The notes beneath the pieces are model-generated. The model ran no database searches and was not told the origin of the DNA. It saw only the letters and a program-made list of their open reading frames with translations. Positions 8,203 through 17,363 of a stretch of 64,000 nt of DNA are shown here, piece after piece. A program made the position numbers and the translations under genes. The DNA comes from Pedobacter sp. MC2016-24 (lineage in GTDB: Bacteria > Bacteroidota > Bacteroidia > Sphingobacteriales > Sphingobacteriaceae): the NCBI RefSeq assembly GCF_015223055.1, contig NZ_JADFBX010000007.1, positions 124,001 through 188,000 on the forward strand, given 5' to 3'. The first letter of the stretch is position 1, and each line of letters begins with the position of its first letter.

Positions 8203-9177
8203 TTAAATAATTTTTACATCAATTGGAATGGTAATTCTTTTGGTCGCTATTTCAGACTTTTTGTAGCCAAACAAATATATCAGGTCAGGGTTGCATTGAT
8301 AGAAATAGATCACATGAATATTTTTGACTTCTTTTTTCCAAAGCTTATTCAATTCAAAGTAGATCGAATCAGCTACAAATTCTTTAAAGGATAAATTGGG
8401 TTTCATTCTTAATTTATCATAAAAATATTCTGGAAAACTTAAGATAGATTTGGTGCCATTACAGTTGTCAACGAGTGGTTCTGTAACATAATCTTTTTCG
8501 TTTTGTACTTTGTAATGTAATACATTGTTTTGCAGTTCAATGATTTCAATTTTTGTATCCGAAAAAGGAAATGTTTTGTGTTGATCACCGGGTTTCAATT
8601 CAATTTTATCAATATGATAAGGAATGGAGATTTCTAAAGTGACACTACCTTTTAGTCTTTGATTTTGTAAATCCCATATGGCTGGATTAAAACTAATGGC
8701 ACCCGCATTTTTGTTGATGCTAACATCGGTTTCGTCAATTATAATTTTTTCGCCGCGGTCATTGGTTAAATTGTATCCTACAAGTTTACATTTTAATAAA
8801 TCAGTCATCACATAGTTTTGATGCGCCTCAACGAATTCGGCTTCTATGTCCGGAAATTCTCCAGCCGAACTTTTGTAAACAGAATCGACCTTTAAGTTTT
8901 TTTCCAGATGCGACAGGAAGGCATCAACCATTTGCTTGTTTAAGTTTACTTTCCAGGGGTAATAGGTGTTGGTATATTCCTTGTCTACCTGGATTGTGGC
9001 ATCTTGAGACGTCACATTTTCATACACCGCATATTTGCCCGCATATTTGATGTCAGAATTGCCAAACTTCGATATGCTATCTGCCAATTGATTGGAGAGT
9101 GCCGGATATTTGCTGGATTTCTGACACGAAAAGTTGATAGAAGTGATCAGTAGTATCGCATAAAATAAGCTTTTCAT
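8203..9177 (-). CDS. lipoprotein of unknown function
   Basis: 324 residues. A hydrophobic signal ends in a lipobox-like INFSC (Cys18), so it is likely a lipoprotein. I do not recognise a family. The body is rich in Lys, Asp and Glu, with beta-type segments (GSVTLEISIPYHIDKIELKPGD) and a C-terminal helical and beta part ending RITIPIDVKII. It stands alone on the minus strand, convergent with the SDR gene and divergent from the GntR-type regulator. Its neighbours give no functional hint. Confidence 0.75.
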   Translation of the reverse strand: MKSLFYAILLITSINFSCQKSSKYPALSNQLADSISKFGNSDIKYAGKYAVYENVTSQDATIQVDKEYTNTYYPWKVNLNKQMVDAFLSHLEKNLKVDSVYKSSAGEFPDIEAEFVEAHQNYVMTDLLKCKLVGYNLTNDRGEKIIIDETDVSINKNAGAISFNPAIWDLQNQRLKGSVTLEISIPYHIDKIELKPGDQHKTFPFSDTKIEIIELQNNVLHYKVQNEKDYVTEPLVDNCNGTKSILSFPEYFYDKLRMKPNLSFKEFVADSIYFELNKLWKKEVKNIHVIYFYQCNPDLIYLFGYKKSEIATKRITIPIDVKII

Positions 9178-9284
9178 GAAATGTTAATGGTTTAAGCGGT
9201 CAATTTAAAAATGGTCTTGTAGCAAACAACAAATACTGTCCCAATTAGTTTGCACACATTGGCAATTGGTTCTTTTTGAGGCAT

Positions 9285-9322
9285 CTATATGCTTAGATTT
9301 CTATGTATTTAGATATCTATAT
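9285..9322. repeat. three CTATRT boxes at exact 16-bp spacing
   Basis: CTATAT (9285), CTATGT (9301) and CTATAT (9317) are spaced 16 bp apart. The first two units also share TTAGAT at the same offset, 12 of 16 bases identical. They lie about 120 bp upstream of the GntR-type gene and 108 bp upstream of the divergent lipoprotein gene. This could be a regulator binding array or AT-rich chance. Confidence 0.35.
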
Positions 9323-9442
9323 TTCTTGTGTTGTAAATTGAATAGGCTTATAAAGGAACAATTATGAAAAAAACTTTTATATATTAGCCGCCGAATATCA
9401 TTACGTTCGCAATCAATCTCAGCTGTTTTATCGCATTTCTGA

Positions 9443-10465
9443 ATGAAGCTACATCAATTAATTAAAGAAATTAAAGGTTTAGAAGAGGTCTCTACATTTT
9501 CTAAACACGAACAACTTGTACAGGGAATCATCAATGCTTTGGACCAAAAGATATTAGTTCGTGGAGATGCTTTGCCATCGGTAAATAAGATGATCACGGA
9601 AATCGGCTATGCTCGCGAAACGATTGCCAAAGCATATAAAGAACTTGTAAGCAGAGGGATCATCGAATCTAAAAACAGGAAAGGTTACTTTGTTGCCACG
9701 GAAGATACGGAGCAGCATTTAAAAGTGTGTTTATTGCTGTATGCATTTGATACCTTTCAGGAGACGTTTTATCAAAGCTTTAGAAACAGGATCGGCGAAA
9801 ATATCCAGGTTGATGTTTTTTTTCATCATAATAATTTTTCTGTATTTGAAAGTACAATAAATAACATCAAAGGTAAATATGGCATGTACGTGATCGCACC
9901 CATTGATGTGCCTGATGCTGTACCTTTGATGCAACAATTGCCCATGAATAAACTACTTATTGTAGACAGGCAGTTAAATTTAAATGAAGATCATTCTTAC
10001 ATTGTTCAGGAGTTTAAGGAATCTTCTTACCAGGCTTTTGTAGCCCTGGCCGATCGCATTAAAGAATTTGACCAGTTTGTATTCTTTTTCAAGCAGCAAT
10101 CCGCAGAGCCAAATGATGTGCTGGATTCATTTCAACAATTTATAAAGGATTATGACATCAATGGCATCATCAAAAGTAAATATGAGTCTGGTAGCATAGC
10201 CCCGAATAAGGTGTATTTTACTATCCATAATCTGGAATTGTGGGAGATTCTTAAAGATTCTAAACTTAAGGGATTAAAACCGGGTAAGGATTTAGGTATT
10301 TTATCGCATAACGACGATAATGTTAAAGAGATCATTTTTGACGGAATTACCACCTTTTCTATTGATTTTGCTAAAATGGGTGAAATGGCGGCTGAGTTTG
10401 TTTTATCCAGAAAGCCTGTAAAACACATTATGGAGAATAAACTGATTCGTAGAAATTCATTGTAA
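9443..10465 (+). CDS. GntR-type transcriptional regulator with LacI-like sugar-binding domain
   Basis: 340 residues. Residues about 20-90 are a GntR winged helix (EQLVQGIINALDQKILVRGD, LPSVNKMITEIGYARETIAKAYKEL, RGIIESKNRKGYFV). The remaining ~240 residues look like a periplasmic-binding-protein-like effector domain (VIAPIDVPDAVPLMQQLP, LLIVDRQL, LGILSHNDD). Bacteroidota regulators of this build, such as the fucose regulator FucR of Bacteroides, sense a monosaccharide in the cytoplasm (family knowledge). The gene lies directly upstream of, and in the same direction as, the GH95/GH36/GH27 operon. It is therefore the likely repressor or switch of that operon, with fucose, L-galactose or galactose as candidate effectors (inference). 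Confidence 0.9.
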   Translation: MKLHQLIKEIKGLEEVSTFSKHEQLVQGIINALDQKILVRGDALPSVNKMITEIGYARETIAKAYKELVSRGIIESKNRKGYFVATEDTEQHLKVCLLLYAFDTFQETFYQSFRNRIGENIQVDVFFHHNNFSVFESTINNIKGKYGMYVIAPIDVPDAVPLMQQLPMNKLLIVDRQLNLNEDHSYIVQEFKESSYQAFVALADRIKEFDQFVFFFKQQSAEPNDVLDSFQQFIKDYDINGIIKSKYESGSIAPNKVYFTIHNLELWEILKDSKLKGLKPGKDLGILSHNDDNVKEIIFDGITTFSIDFAKMGEMAAEFVLSRKPVKHIMENKLIRRNSL

Positions 10466-10561
10466 GGTCGATCCTTAGCGCCTTGATTATCATAACCTTC
10501 TACTAACAGGGCTAGCTCACAGCTGATTTTATCTTAATATTTATTTATTCTGAAAATATAT

Positions 10562-10591
10562 TTTGGATTCTAAAATATTTACTTACTTTTG
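10562..10591 (+). promoter_or_regulatory. Bacteroidota-type promoter for the SusCD-glycosidase operon
   Basis: TTTG at 10562-10565 (-33) and TACTTTTG at 10584-10591 (-7, exact TAnnTTTG) are 18 bp apart, close to the 19-21 bp usual for this phylum. Transcription would start near 10597. It is the best promoter match between the GntR gene and SusC. Confidence 0.6.
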
Positions 10592-10603
10592 GTAGTAGGA
10601 TAG

Positions 10604-10617
10604 TGTAGTATAGTACA
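10604..10617. promoter_or_regulatory. imperfect palindrome, candidate GntR operator
   Basis: TGTAGTATAGTACA has six of seven complementary base pairs around its centre and contains a GTATA core reminiscent of GntR-superfamily sites. It starts about 12 bp after the -7 box, at or just after the expected transcription start, where a repressor would block initiation. Assignment to the adjacent regulator is inference. Confidence 0.35.
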
Positions 10618-10664
10618 GCTTTATGCATTTGATCCTAACCATTCTAACCAACCAAATATAAATT

Positions 10665-10748
10665 ATGAAAATGTCAGCATTTACAGGATCTGGTAGACCT
10701 AAACTACAAACTAATTATCAGCTGTTATTCAAGTGTAATTCTTCCTGA
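10665..10748 (+). CDS. 27-codon upstream ORF in the SusC leader
   Basis: ATG at 10665 opens a 27-residue peptide (begins MKMSAFTGSGRP, ends LLFKCNSS) closed by TGA at 10746-10748, 96 bp before the SusC start. An AACCAAATATA element lies 4 bp before this ATG, and the same element precedes start codons at 39995 and 51039, which hints that it is translated. It could be a leader peptide, a decayed N-terminus of an older SusC, or chance. No product function is claimed. Confidence 0.35.
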   Translation: MKMSAFTGSGRPKLQTNYQLLFKCNSS

Positions 10749-10844
10749 TTAATTTATTCGATAATGCAATTGATGCATCTGCTTAAATTATCACATTTAG
10801 GGTTTAATCTGGATAAAAACTCATTTACTTTAATAACTTAATAA

Positions 10845-13800
10845 TTGATGAAACATTTTTACTGGTTTTATAGGTGCTTTCGGGTACCTCAAAAGTTATG
10901 TGTCCTACATACACTGAGCTGTTTAATCATAATCTCTTTAACGCTATTTAATACACCAGATGCTTCAGCTCAAGCTGGTGGTAAAAAAACAATTACAGGT
11001 AAGGTTACCGATGCTATGGGATTACCACTTCCGGGGGTGATTGTTGCCACTACTAGCGGGCCGAAATTGGGTACACAGACAGACAATAATGGTAGGTTTG
11101 TGCTTGACGTGGAGCCGGGTGTTGTACTGCGTTTCTCTTATGTTGGTTACATCGAACAAAAGGTAACCGTTACGCTCACTACCAATGTGATTGATATCAA
11201 ATTGCTTGAAAGTGCCATTCAGGCCGACGAAGTAGTGATTACAGCTATGGGACAAAAACAGCGCAAAGAAGCCATTGTAGGTGCAGTATCTACCATAAGA
11301 CCCGGAGATTTAAAGGTTCCTGCCAGCAACTTAACGGGAGCAATGGCCGGTAAAATTTCTGGAGTGATCGCTTTTCAGCCAAGTGGACAGCCGGGGCAGG
11401 ACAATTCTAACTTCTTTATCAGGGGCGTAACCACATTCGGTTATAGAAGAGAGCCACTAATTCTGATTGATAATGTGGAAATGACCTCTTCTGATCTTGC
11501 GCGTTTGCAGGTTGATGATATTGAAAGCTTTTCTATCCTGAAAGATGCAAGTGCAACAGCACTTTATGGAGCCAGAGGCGGAAATGGTGTTATCCTGGTG
11601 AAAACAAAAGAAGGAAAACCCGGGAAGGCCCAAATCAATTTCAGACTGGAAGGTTCAGCTTCTGAGGCCATTAAATCTTTGGAAATAGCAGATCCGATTA
11701 CCTATATGAAGCTTTATAATGAAGCGCTAACAACCAGGAATTCACCAGGAGCATTGTATACGCCAAATAAAATAATGAATACGTTAGCATCCATGAACGG
11801 CGCACCGGGTAGTAATCCATACGTTTATCCTGCAGTGAACTGGATGGACATGCTGTTTAAAAAACGAACTACAACGGAAAGGGCCAATTTGAATATTTCA
11901 GGCGGTGGGGGAGTTGCCCGTTATTATATTGCAGGATCCTATTCAAATGACAATGGTATACTCAAAACAGACATCAGAAACAACAACAATAACAACGTAA
12001 GTTTTAAAAATTACCAGTTGCGGTCGAACATTAATATAGACCTGACCAATACGACGGAACTGGTGGTTCGTTTGTCTGGTAATTTTAATGAATATGTGGG
12101 GCCCATGACCAATGATCCTTCATTTGCAACAGATCTTTACAATATCGCCACGCATACCAGTCCGGTCGATTTTCCAGCATATTATGAGCCGGATGCAGCC
12201 AATGCAGGCGTACAGCACATTCTTTTTGGCAACAATACAAGCGCTACGGTACTGCCCGATGGTACTACGCCACCCAGTTCTTCAACTGATGTGAAAAATA
12301 TCAATCCTTATGCTGCCTTGCTTAGAGGTAACAGAAGGTTTTCTGAATCCAGAATGCTTGCTCAGCTGGAGTTAAATCAGAAATTAGATTTCCTGACTAA
12401 GGGCTTAAATTTTAAAGGCATATTCAGTACAAACAGATACGCAAGGTTTGAATCGCAACTGGCTTACGCACCTTATTTTTATAATGTCCAGTCGTATGAT
12501 AAAGCTTCCAACCAATACACCCTAAACTGGATCAATAATAAACCGGATCAGGCAAGGGAATATTTAAATTATTATGCCGGTGAAAGTACACTCAATACTT
12601 TCCTTTATCTACAGGGTGTGATAGATTATTCAGCCGATCTCGGTGAGAACCATAACGTGAGTGCGGCTTTGATTGGAACACAGCAACAGCAGTTAAATGC
12701 CAATGCAAAAACTTTATTCAATTCATTGCCTTTTAGAAATCTGGGCTTGTCCGGACGTGCTACCTACTCCTATAAAAGCCGTTACTTCCTGGAAGCCAAC
12801 TTTGGTTACAATGGATCCGAACGTTTTTCTGAAAACCATAGGTTTGGGTTTTTTCCAACTATTGGGGCTTCGTGGATCGTGTCGGGCGAGAAGTTTTATG
12901 GAAACCTGGCCAATGTAATAGACCGCATGAAACTGAGGGCCAGTTATGGTCTGGTTGGTAACGATGCCATCAGCGACCGGAGATTTTTCTACCTGTCTGA
13001 TGTAAACTTAAACGGAGGTAACCCAGCTTCATTTGGGACTAATTTAGAATATTCGCACAATGGGGTGAGTATCAATAATTATGAAAACAGAGATGTAACC
13101 TGGGAAGTATCCAGACAGATCAATTTGGGACTGGAACTGACACTTCTTAAAAACTTCAGATTTACGACGGAGGTTTATAAAAATTATAAATCTGATATTC
13201 TACAGGAAAGAAAAGATATTCCAAGTACAATGGGCCTGGAATCAAAAATATCTGCAAACATCGGGAAAGTTGAATCGCAGGGGATAGAGTTCTCTCTCGA
13301 TGGAAAGCATAATTTTACCCGTGATTTCTGGGTATCTTCCATAGCCAACTTTACACTTGCTAAAAATAAATATACACAATATGAAGAACCTGATTTTGAT
13401 GAGAAATACCGCCTTCATAATGGGGTGTCACTCAACAGAAATTTTGGCTACATCGCCGAACGTTTATTTGTAGACGATAATGAAGCTAAAAATTCGCCAA
13501 AACAAATATTTAGTAACAATGGCATTGCGCCAATGGGTGGCGACATTAAATACCGGGATTTAAATGGGGACGGCGTAATCGATGGAAAAGACCAAACCTG
13601 GTTCGGAAATCCCACAGTACCTGAAATTGTCTATGGATTTGGATTGTCTACAGGCTATAAAAATTTTGATTTTAACGTATTCTTTCAGGGACAAACAGGA
13701 GTGTCCTTTGTTATTGATCCAGGCAGAACAAGTCCGTTTATTAAGAGTCCTGATGCCTGGCTGACAGGAAATACCCAGGTTATCCAACAATTTGCAGATG

Positions 13801-14126
13801 ACCACTGGTCGGAGGACAATCAAAATTTATATGCTTTATATCCAAGGCTTGGCATAAATGGGGCAGTGATAGAAAATAACCGTCAAAATAGCTCATGGTG
13901 GTTGCGCGACGGTAGTTTTCTGAGAATGAAATCTCTGGAAGTAGGCTATACCCTTCCACGTCGCCTCGCCAACAAGATTAAACTTAAAAATCTTAGGGTT
14001 TATTTTAGCGGACTTAACCTGATCACCTGGAGCCCTTTTACCATGTGGGATCCTGAAATTGGTGGTAACGGATTCTCCTATCCCCTGCAAAAGGTGTATA
14101 ACATTGGCGTAAATATTAGTTTATAG
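10845..14126 (+). CDS. SusC-like TonB-dependent transporter
   Basis: 1093 residues. A long signal peptide ends near residue 43 (DASAQ). A carboxypeptidase-regulatory-like beta domain follows at about 48-125 (ITGKVTDAMGLPLPGVIV), then the plug at about 130-245 with DDIESFSILKDASATALYGA and RGGNGVILVKTKEG, then the 22-stranded barrel. SusD follows after 20 bp. It is the outer-membrane import channel of the GntR-associated PUL. The barrel contains the usual EF-hand-like loop DLNGDGVIDGKDQ near residue 905-917, seen in many SusC proteins. Transcription probably starts from the promoter about 250 bp upstream. Confidence 0.97.
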   Translation: MMKHFYWFYRCFRVPQKLCVLHTLSCLIIISLTLFNTPDASAQAGGKKTITGKVTDAMGLPLPGVIVATTSGPKLGTQTDNNGRFVLDVEPGVVLRFSYVGYIEQKVTVTLTTNVIDIKLLESAIQADEVVITAMGQKQRKEAIVGAVSTIRPGDLKVPASNLTGAMAGKISGVIAFQPSGQPGQDNSNFFIRGVTTFGYRREPLILIDNVEMTSSDLARLQVDDIESFSILKDASATALYGARGGNGVILVKTKEGKPGKAQINFRLEGSASEAIKSLEIADPITYMKLYNEALTTRNSPGALYTPNKIMNTLASMNGAPGSNPYVYPAVNWMDMLFKKRTTTERANLNISGGGGVARYYIAGSYSNDNGILKTDIRNNNNNNVSFKNYQLRSNINIDLTNTTELVVRLSGNFNEYVGPMTNDPSFATDLYNIATHTSPVDFPAYYEPDAANAGVQHILFGNNTSATVLPDGTTPPSSSTDVKNINPYAALLRGNRRFSESRMLAQLELNQKLDFLTKGLNFKGIFSTNRYARFESQLAYAPYFYNVQSYDKASNQYTLNWINNKPDQAREYLNYYAGESTLNTFLYLQGVIDYSADLGENHNVSAALIGTQQQQLNANAKTLFNSLPFRNLGLSGRATYSYKSRYFLEANFGYNGSERFSENHRFGFFPTIGASWIVSGEKFYGNLANVIDRMKLRASYGLVGNDAISDRRFFYLSDVNLNGGNPASFGTNLEYSHNGVSINNYENRDVTWEVSRQINLGLELTLLKNFRFTTEVYKNYKSDILQERKDIPSTMGLESKISANIGKVESQGIEFSLDGKHNFTRDFWVSSIANFTLAKNKYTQYEEPDFDEKYRLHNGVSLNRNFGYIAERLFVDDNEAKNSPKQIFSNNGIAPMGGDIKYRDLNGDGVIDGKDQTWFGNPTVPEIVYGFGLSTGYKNFDFNVFFQGQTGVSFVIDPGRTSPFIKSPDAWLTGNTQVIQQFADDHWSEDNQNLYALYPRLGINGAVIENNRQNSSWWLRDGSFLRMKSLEVGYTLPRRLANKIKLKNLRVYFSGLNLITWSPFTMWDPEIGGNGFSYPLQKVYNIGVNISL

Positions 14127-14146
14127 TTAATATAAAGAATAAAGAC

Positions 14147-16084
14147 ATGAGGTCATTATATTCAAAATTTTTATACACAGTAGTTCTGGCCTTGTCCTTA
14201 ACATCGTGTAAAAAGTATCTGAACGTTACACCAGATAACGTGGGTACCATAGATTATGCTTTCAGGAACCGCAATGAGGCCGAAAATTATCTGTTTGGTT
14301 GCTATTCTACTTTACAGAAGTTGCAGGATCCATGGATGGACGCGGGATTTTCTACTTCCGGGGAAATCGTATTCCCTGGTCCGAAAGAAATAGACGATAC
14401 ACAGAGTGTCAATGCGGTTGGCTTTAACATGATGCGGGGTACGCAAACCAGTGGTACGCCTGGATTGAATTATTGGGATGGTAACGAAGGCGGACAAGCC
14501 ATGTTTGCAGCCATCAGACGTTGTAATACGATGCTTGAAAACATCGATAAACCCATTGACCTGGGCGAATCGGAAAAGAAAAGATGGATTGCAGAGACTA
14601 AATTTTTAAAGGCTTACTATCATTTTTACCTGTTCCGCATGTATGGCCCGATACCCGTTACTGATGTGAACTTACCAATCAACAGTTCGATTGAGGAGAC
14701 GCGGGTAAAAAGAAACCCGGTGGATTCTGTGGTGAATTACATGGTACGCTTAATTGATGAAGCAACTCCGGACCTGCCGAATCAAATTTCAAATCAAACC
14801 CAGGAACTGGGACGAATAACCCGTTTAATCGCACTTTCCGTAAAAGCTCAGATTTTAGTGACTGCTGCCAGTCCACTATTTAACGGGAATCCTGATTATT
14901 CCGGATTCCAGAATAAAGACGGACAGGTATTGTTTAGTCAGGAAAAAGATCCTAAGAAATGGGATCGCGCTGCAGAGGCATGCGCAACTGCATTGAATGC
15001 TTGTTTGGCTGCCGGCTTAAAGTTACACACCTTTACACCTACCGCTAATATGCCTGCCAATCTTCCGCAGGAGCTGATCAATGTGTTAACGATTCAGACC
15101 GCGGTTACTGAAAAATGGGAACTGAATACAGAATTGATCTGGGGAATGGCACCTAATTTTGGTTTTGGAAAACAAGAACGGTTTATACCACGCCTAACAG
15201 CTGCTGCCGCCTCAAACATAGGTAGTGCTCAGGGCTTTTTTGCCGTGCCAATTGCCGAACAGGAATTGTTCTATACCAATAACGGACTTCCAATTGATGA
15301 GGACAAAACCTGGGATTATAGAAATAGATATACTTTAAAAACTGGTACTGCTGAAGATCAGTATTATGTGCACAATGGTTATGAAACTGTAAAGGCGCAT
15401 TTTAAACGCGAGCCAAGATTTTATGCTTCTATTGCGTTTGACGGAGGCGTTTGGTACGGAAACGGACAGTTAGGAGACCCCGCCAATGCAAATTATGTAC
15501 AGGCCAGAGGAACTACAAGTTATGCCGGACCTAAAGATCAAAGTCACACTAATATTTCAGGTTACTGGCCTAAAAAACTGGTAAATTACATGACCGTTTA
15601 CAATGACCGACTGACCTATGAAAACTTCCATTTTCCGCTAATGCGTCTTTCAGATCTTTATCTGTTGTACGCAGAAGCATTGAATGAACAAGGTAAAGGT
15701 TACGCAGAGGTATTGCCTTATATTGATGAAGTAAGAAAAAGAGCAAAAATTCCAACGGTTACAGAAGCATGGACCGCCCAGTTGTCAACAAGTCCTGCAA
15801 AATATGCGAATCAGTCGGGACTTCGCCAAATCATTCACCAGGAAAGAAGGATTGAACTTGCTTTTGAATGTATGCCAGGATGGGACTTACGTCGATGGAA
15901 AGAATTACAAACAGTAATGGCCAAACCCATGCAGGGATGGAGCATTTTTGATGACCAGGCCCTGAATTACTATCGTGCCCGTAACTTGTTCGTGCCGATA
16001 TTTAATACCAAAGATTATCTGTGGCCTATTAAGGCTGATAATTTATCGGTAAATCCCAATTTAGTTCAAAATCCTTTTTGGTAA
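14147..16084 (+). CDS. SusD/RagB-family glycan-binding lipoprotein
   Basis: 645 residues, lipobox LTSC (Cys21) followed by KKYLNVTPDN. TPR-like helical segments appear early (AETKFLKAYYHFYLFRMYGP, a SusD hallmark), and the C-terminal signature is YLLYAEALNEQGKGYAEVLP, then QERRIELAFECMPGWDLRRWKE, ending NPNLVQNPFW. It is the surface partner of the SusC encoded 20 bp upstream and the likely determinant of ligand recognition. At 645 residues it is larger than the first SusD in this window (463), in line with a bulky ligand site. Confidence 0.96.
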   Translation: MRSLYSKFLYTVVLALSLTSCKKYLNVTPDNVGTIDYAFRNRNEAENYLFGCYSTLQKLQDPWMDAGFSTSGEIVFPGPKEIDDTQSVNAVGFNMMRGTQTSGTPGLNYWDGNEGGQAMFAAIRRCNTMLENIDKPIDLGESEKKRWIAETKFLKAYYHFYLFRMYGPIPVTDVNLPINSSIEETRVKRNPVDSVVNYMVRLIDEATPDLPNQISNQTQELGRITRLIALSVKAQILVTAASPLFNGNPDYSGFQNKDGQVLFSQEKDPKKWDRAAEACATALNACLAAGLKLHTFTPTANMPANLPQELINVLTIQTAVTEKWELNTELIWGMAPNFGFGKQERFIPRLTAAAASNIGSAQGFFAVPIAEQELFYTNNGLPIDEDKTWDYRNRYTLKTGTAEDQYYVHNGYETVKAHFKREPRFYASIAFDGGVWYGNGQLGDPANANYVQARGTTSYAGPKDQSHTNISGYWPKKLVNYMTVYNDRLTYENFHFPLMRLSDLYLLYAEALNEQGKGYAEVLPYIDEVRKRAKIPTVTEAWTAQLSTSPAKYANQSGLRQIIHQERRIELAFECMPGWDLRRWKELQTVMAKPMQGWSIFDDQALNYYRARNLFVPIFNTKDYLWPIKADNLSVNPNLVQNPFW

Positions 16085-16100
16085 TCCAATATAAAGACAT

Positions 16101-17327
16101 ATGATCATGAACATAAAAAAATACATCTTGCCTTGTTTGATTATGCTGATGACCAGCATTACCGCTTGCAAGAAAAATAATGGTTTCAATGCCGTTATTT
16201 CCGAAGATAAATCTAAGCCGTTGCCCATTACTAATGTGAAAATTGATAATTTCAATGGTGGAGCTAACATTACATACAATCTTCCCAATTCTCCAAATAT
16301 TTTATACGTATTAGCAAAGTATAAAATTAATGACAACGTGGCCAGGGAAACTAAATCTTCTTATTATCAGGATACTGTTGTAGTGGAGGGCTTTTCAAAA
16401 GCAAAGCCTTATGAAGTAACATTGTATACCGTGACCAGAGCAAATATAATGTCAGATCCGGTAACGGTAACCGTTAATCCTTTAACGCCTGTTTATCTGT
16501 CAGTAAGGCCTTCTATCAATTTATCTGCTGATTTTGGTGGCGTAAATGTCACCGGGGAGAATCCCTTAAAAAAACAAATTGGCATTGTGGTGATGAGCTA
16601 CAATAAAAATACGCAATTGATGGAGATTGAAGATCAATTCTTCACCAAGAACGCCAAGATTGACTATTCAGTAACCGGCTTTGCTTCTGTTGAGCGCAGA
16701 TTTGGTGTATATATTACCGACAGATGGGGTAATATTTCGGATACCCTGCAAAAGCCCATTGTTCCACTATATGAAGAGGCAATGGATAAAACCAAGTTCA
16801 GTGTATTAAACCTGAATACTGACAGTCCGACAGCTTTTGAATGGTACATACCTTATCTGTGGGATAATAAACTGGATGGAAACGGCTGGCATACGGCTTA
16901 TGGTGTAACGCTGCCATATTCTTGCAGTTTTAACATTGGGAGAACCTATAAATTGAGTCGATTTGTGGTGTTTGAACGGACTGGTGATCGATACACGTAT
17001 AAATTTGCGAATCCTAAGGAGTTCTCATTGTGGGGGTCAAACTCCTCAAATCCACAAGATATTAAACTTCCTGTGAAAGCAGATGAAGGAACTGTGATTG
17101 GAAATTGGGTGAATTTAGGTAATTTCCGTTTCCCCGACCCACCTTCAGGTAATCTTCCAAGTGCAAGTAATTCGGCAGATGAGGACTTTGTAAAGAAAGG
17201 TGTAAGTTTTAAAGTGCCTTTTGTCGCCCCTTCAGTTAAATATTTAAGAATAGCTGTAGCCACGGTATGGGGAAATGAGGCCGCTGCCCACCTTATGGAA
17301 GTTACTCCTTATGGAACACCTCAATAA
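16101..17327 (+). CDS. surface lipoprotein with DUF4959/DUF5126/DUF5000-like domains
   Basis: 408 residues with lipobox ITAC (Cys23). Three regions can be told apart. A fibronectin-like N-terminal domain covers about 35-125 (PLPITNVKIDNFNGGANITYNLP, DUF4959-like). A middle beta domain covers about 126-240 (RRFGVYITDRWGNISDTL, DUF5126-like). A C-terminal discoidin/F5-F8-type domain follows (DUF5000-like, with LSRFVVFERTGDRYTYKFANP and VKYLRIAV). Such proteins commonly follow SusCD pairs and are thought to bind glycan at the surface. The gene lies 16 bp after SusD. Domain names are from recognition, not a search. Confidence 0.8.
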   Translation: MIMNIKKYILPCLIMLMTSITACKKNNGFNAVISEDKSKPLPITNVKIDNFNGGANITYNLPNSPNILYVLAKYKINDNVARETKSSYYQDTVVVEGFSKAKPYEVTLYTVTRANIMSDPVTVTVNPLTPVYLSVRPSINLSADFGGVNVTGENPLKKQIGIVVMSYNKNTQLMEIEDQFFTKNAKIDYSVTGFASVERRFGVYITDRWGNISDTLQKPIVPLYEEAMDKTKFSVLNLNTDSPTAFEWYIPYLWDNKLDGNGWHTAYGVTLPYSCSFNIGRTYKLSRFVVFERTGDRYTYKFANPKEFSLWGSNSSNPQDIKLPVKADEGTVIGNWVNLGNFRFPDPPSGNLPSASNSADEDFVKKGVSFKVPFVAPSVKYLRIAVATVWGNEAAAHLMEVTPYGTPQ

Positions 17328-17363
17328 AAATATCAATTGAACTACATATCAAATTATAGAAAG

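Larger units (their letters stand above)
10466..10844 (+). other. 379-bp leader/promoter region of the SusCD-glycosidase operon
   Basis: This is the only gene-free stretch over 300 bp in the window. It holds a promoter-like pair (10562-10591), an imperfect palindrome just downstream (10604-10617), an AACCAAATATA leader element (10650-10660) and a 27-codon ORF (10665-10748). The last ~95 bp before the SusC start are AT-rich with no hairpin that I can see. The untranslated leader would be about 245 bases long. Confidence 0.6.
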
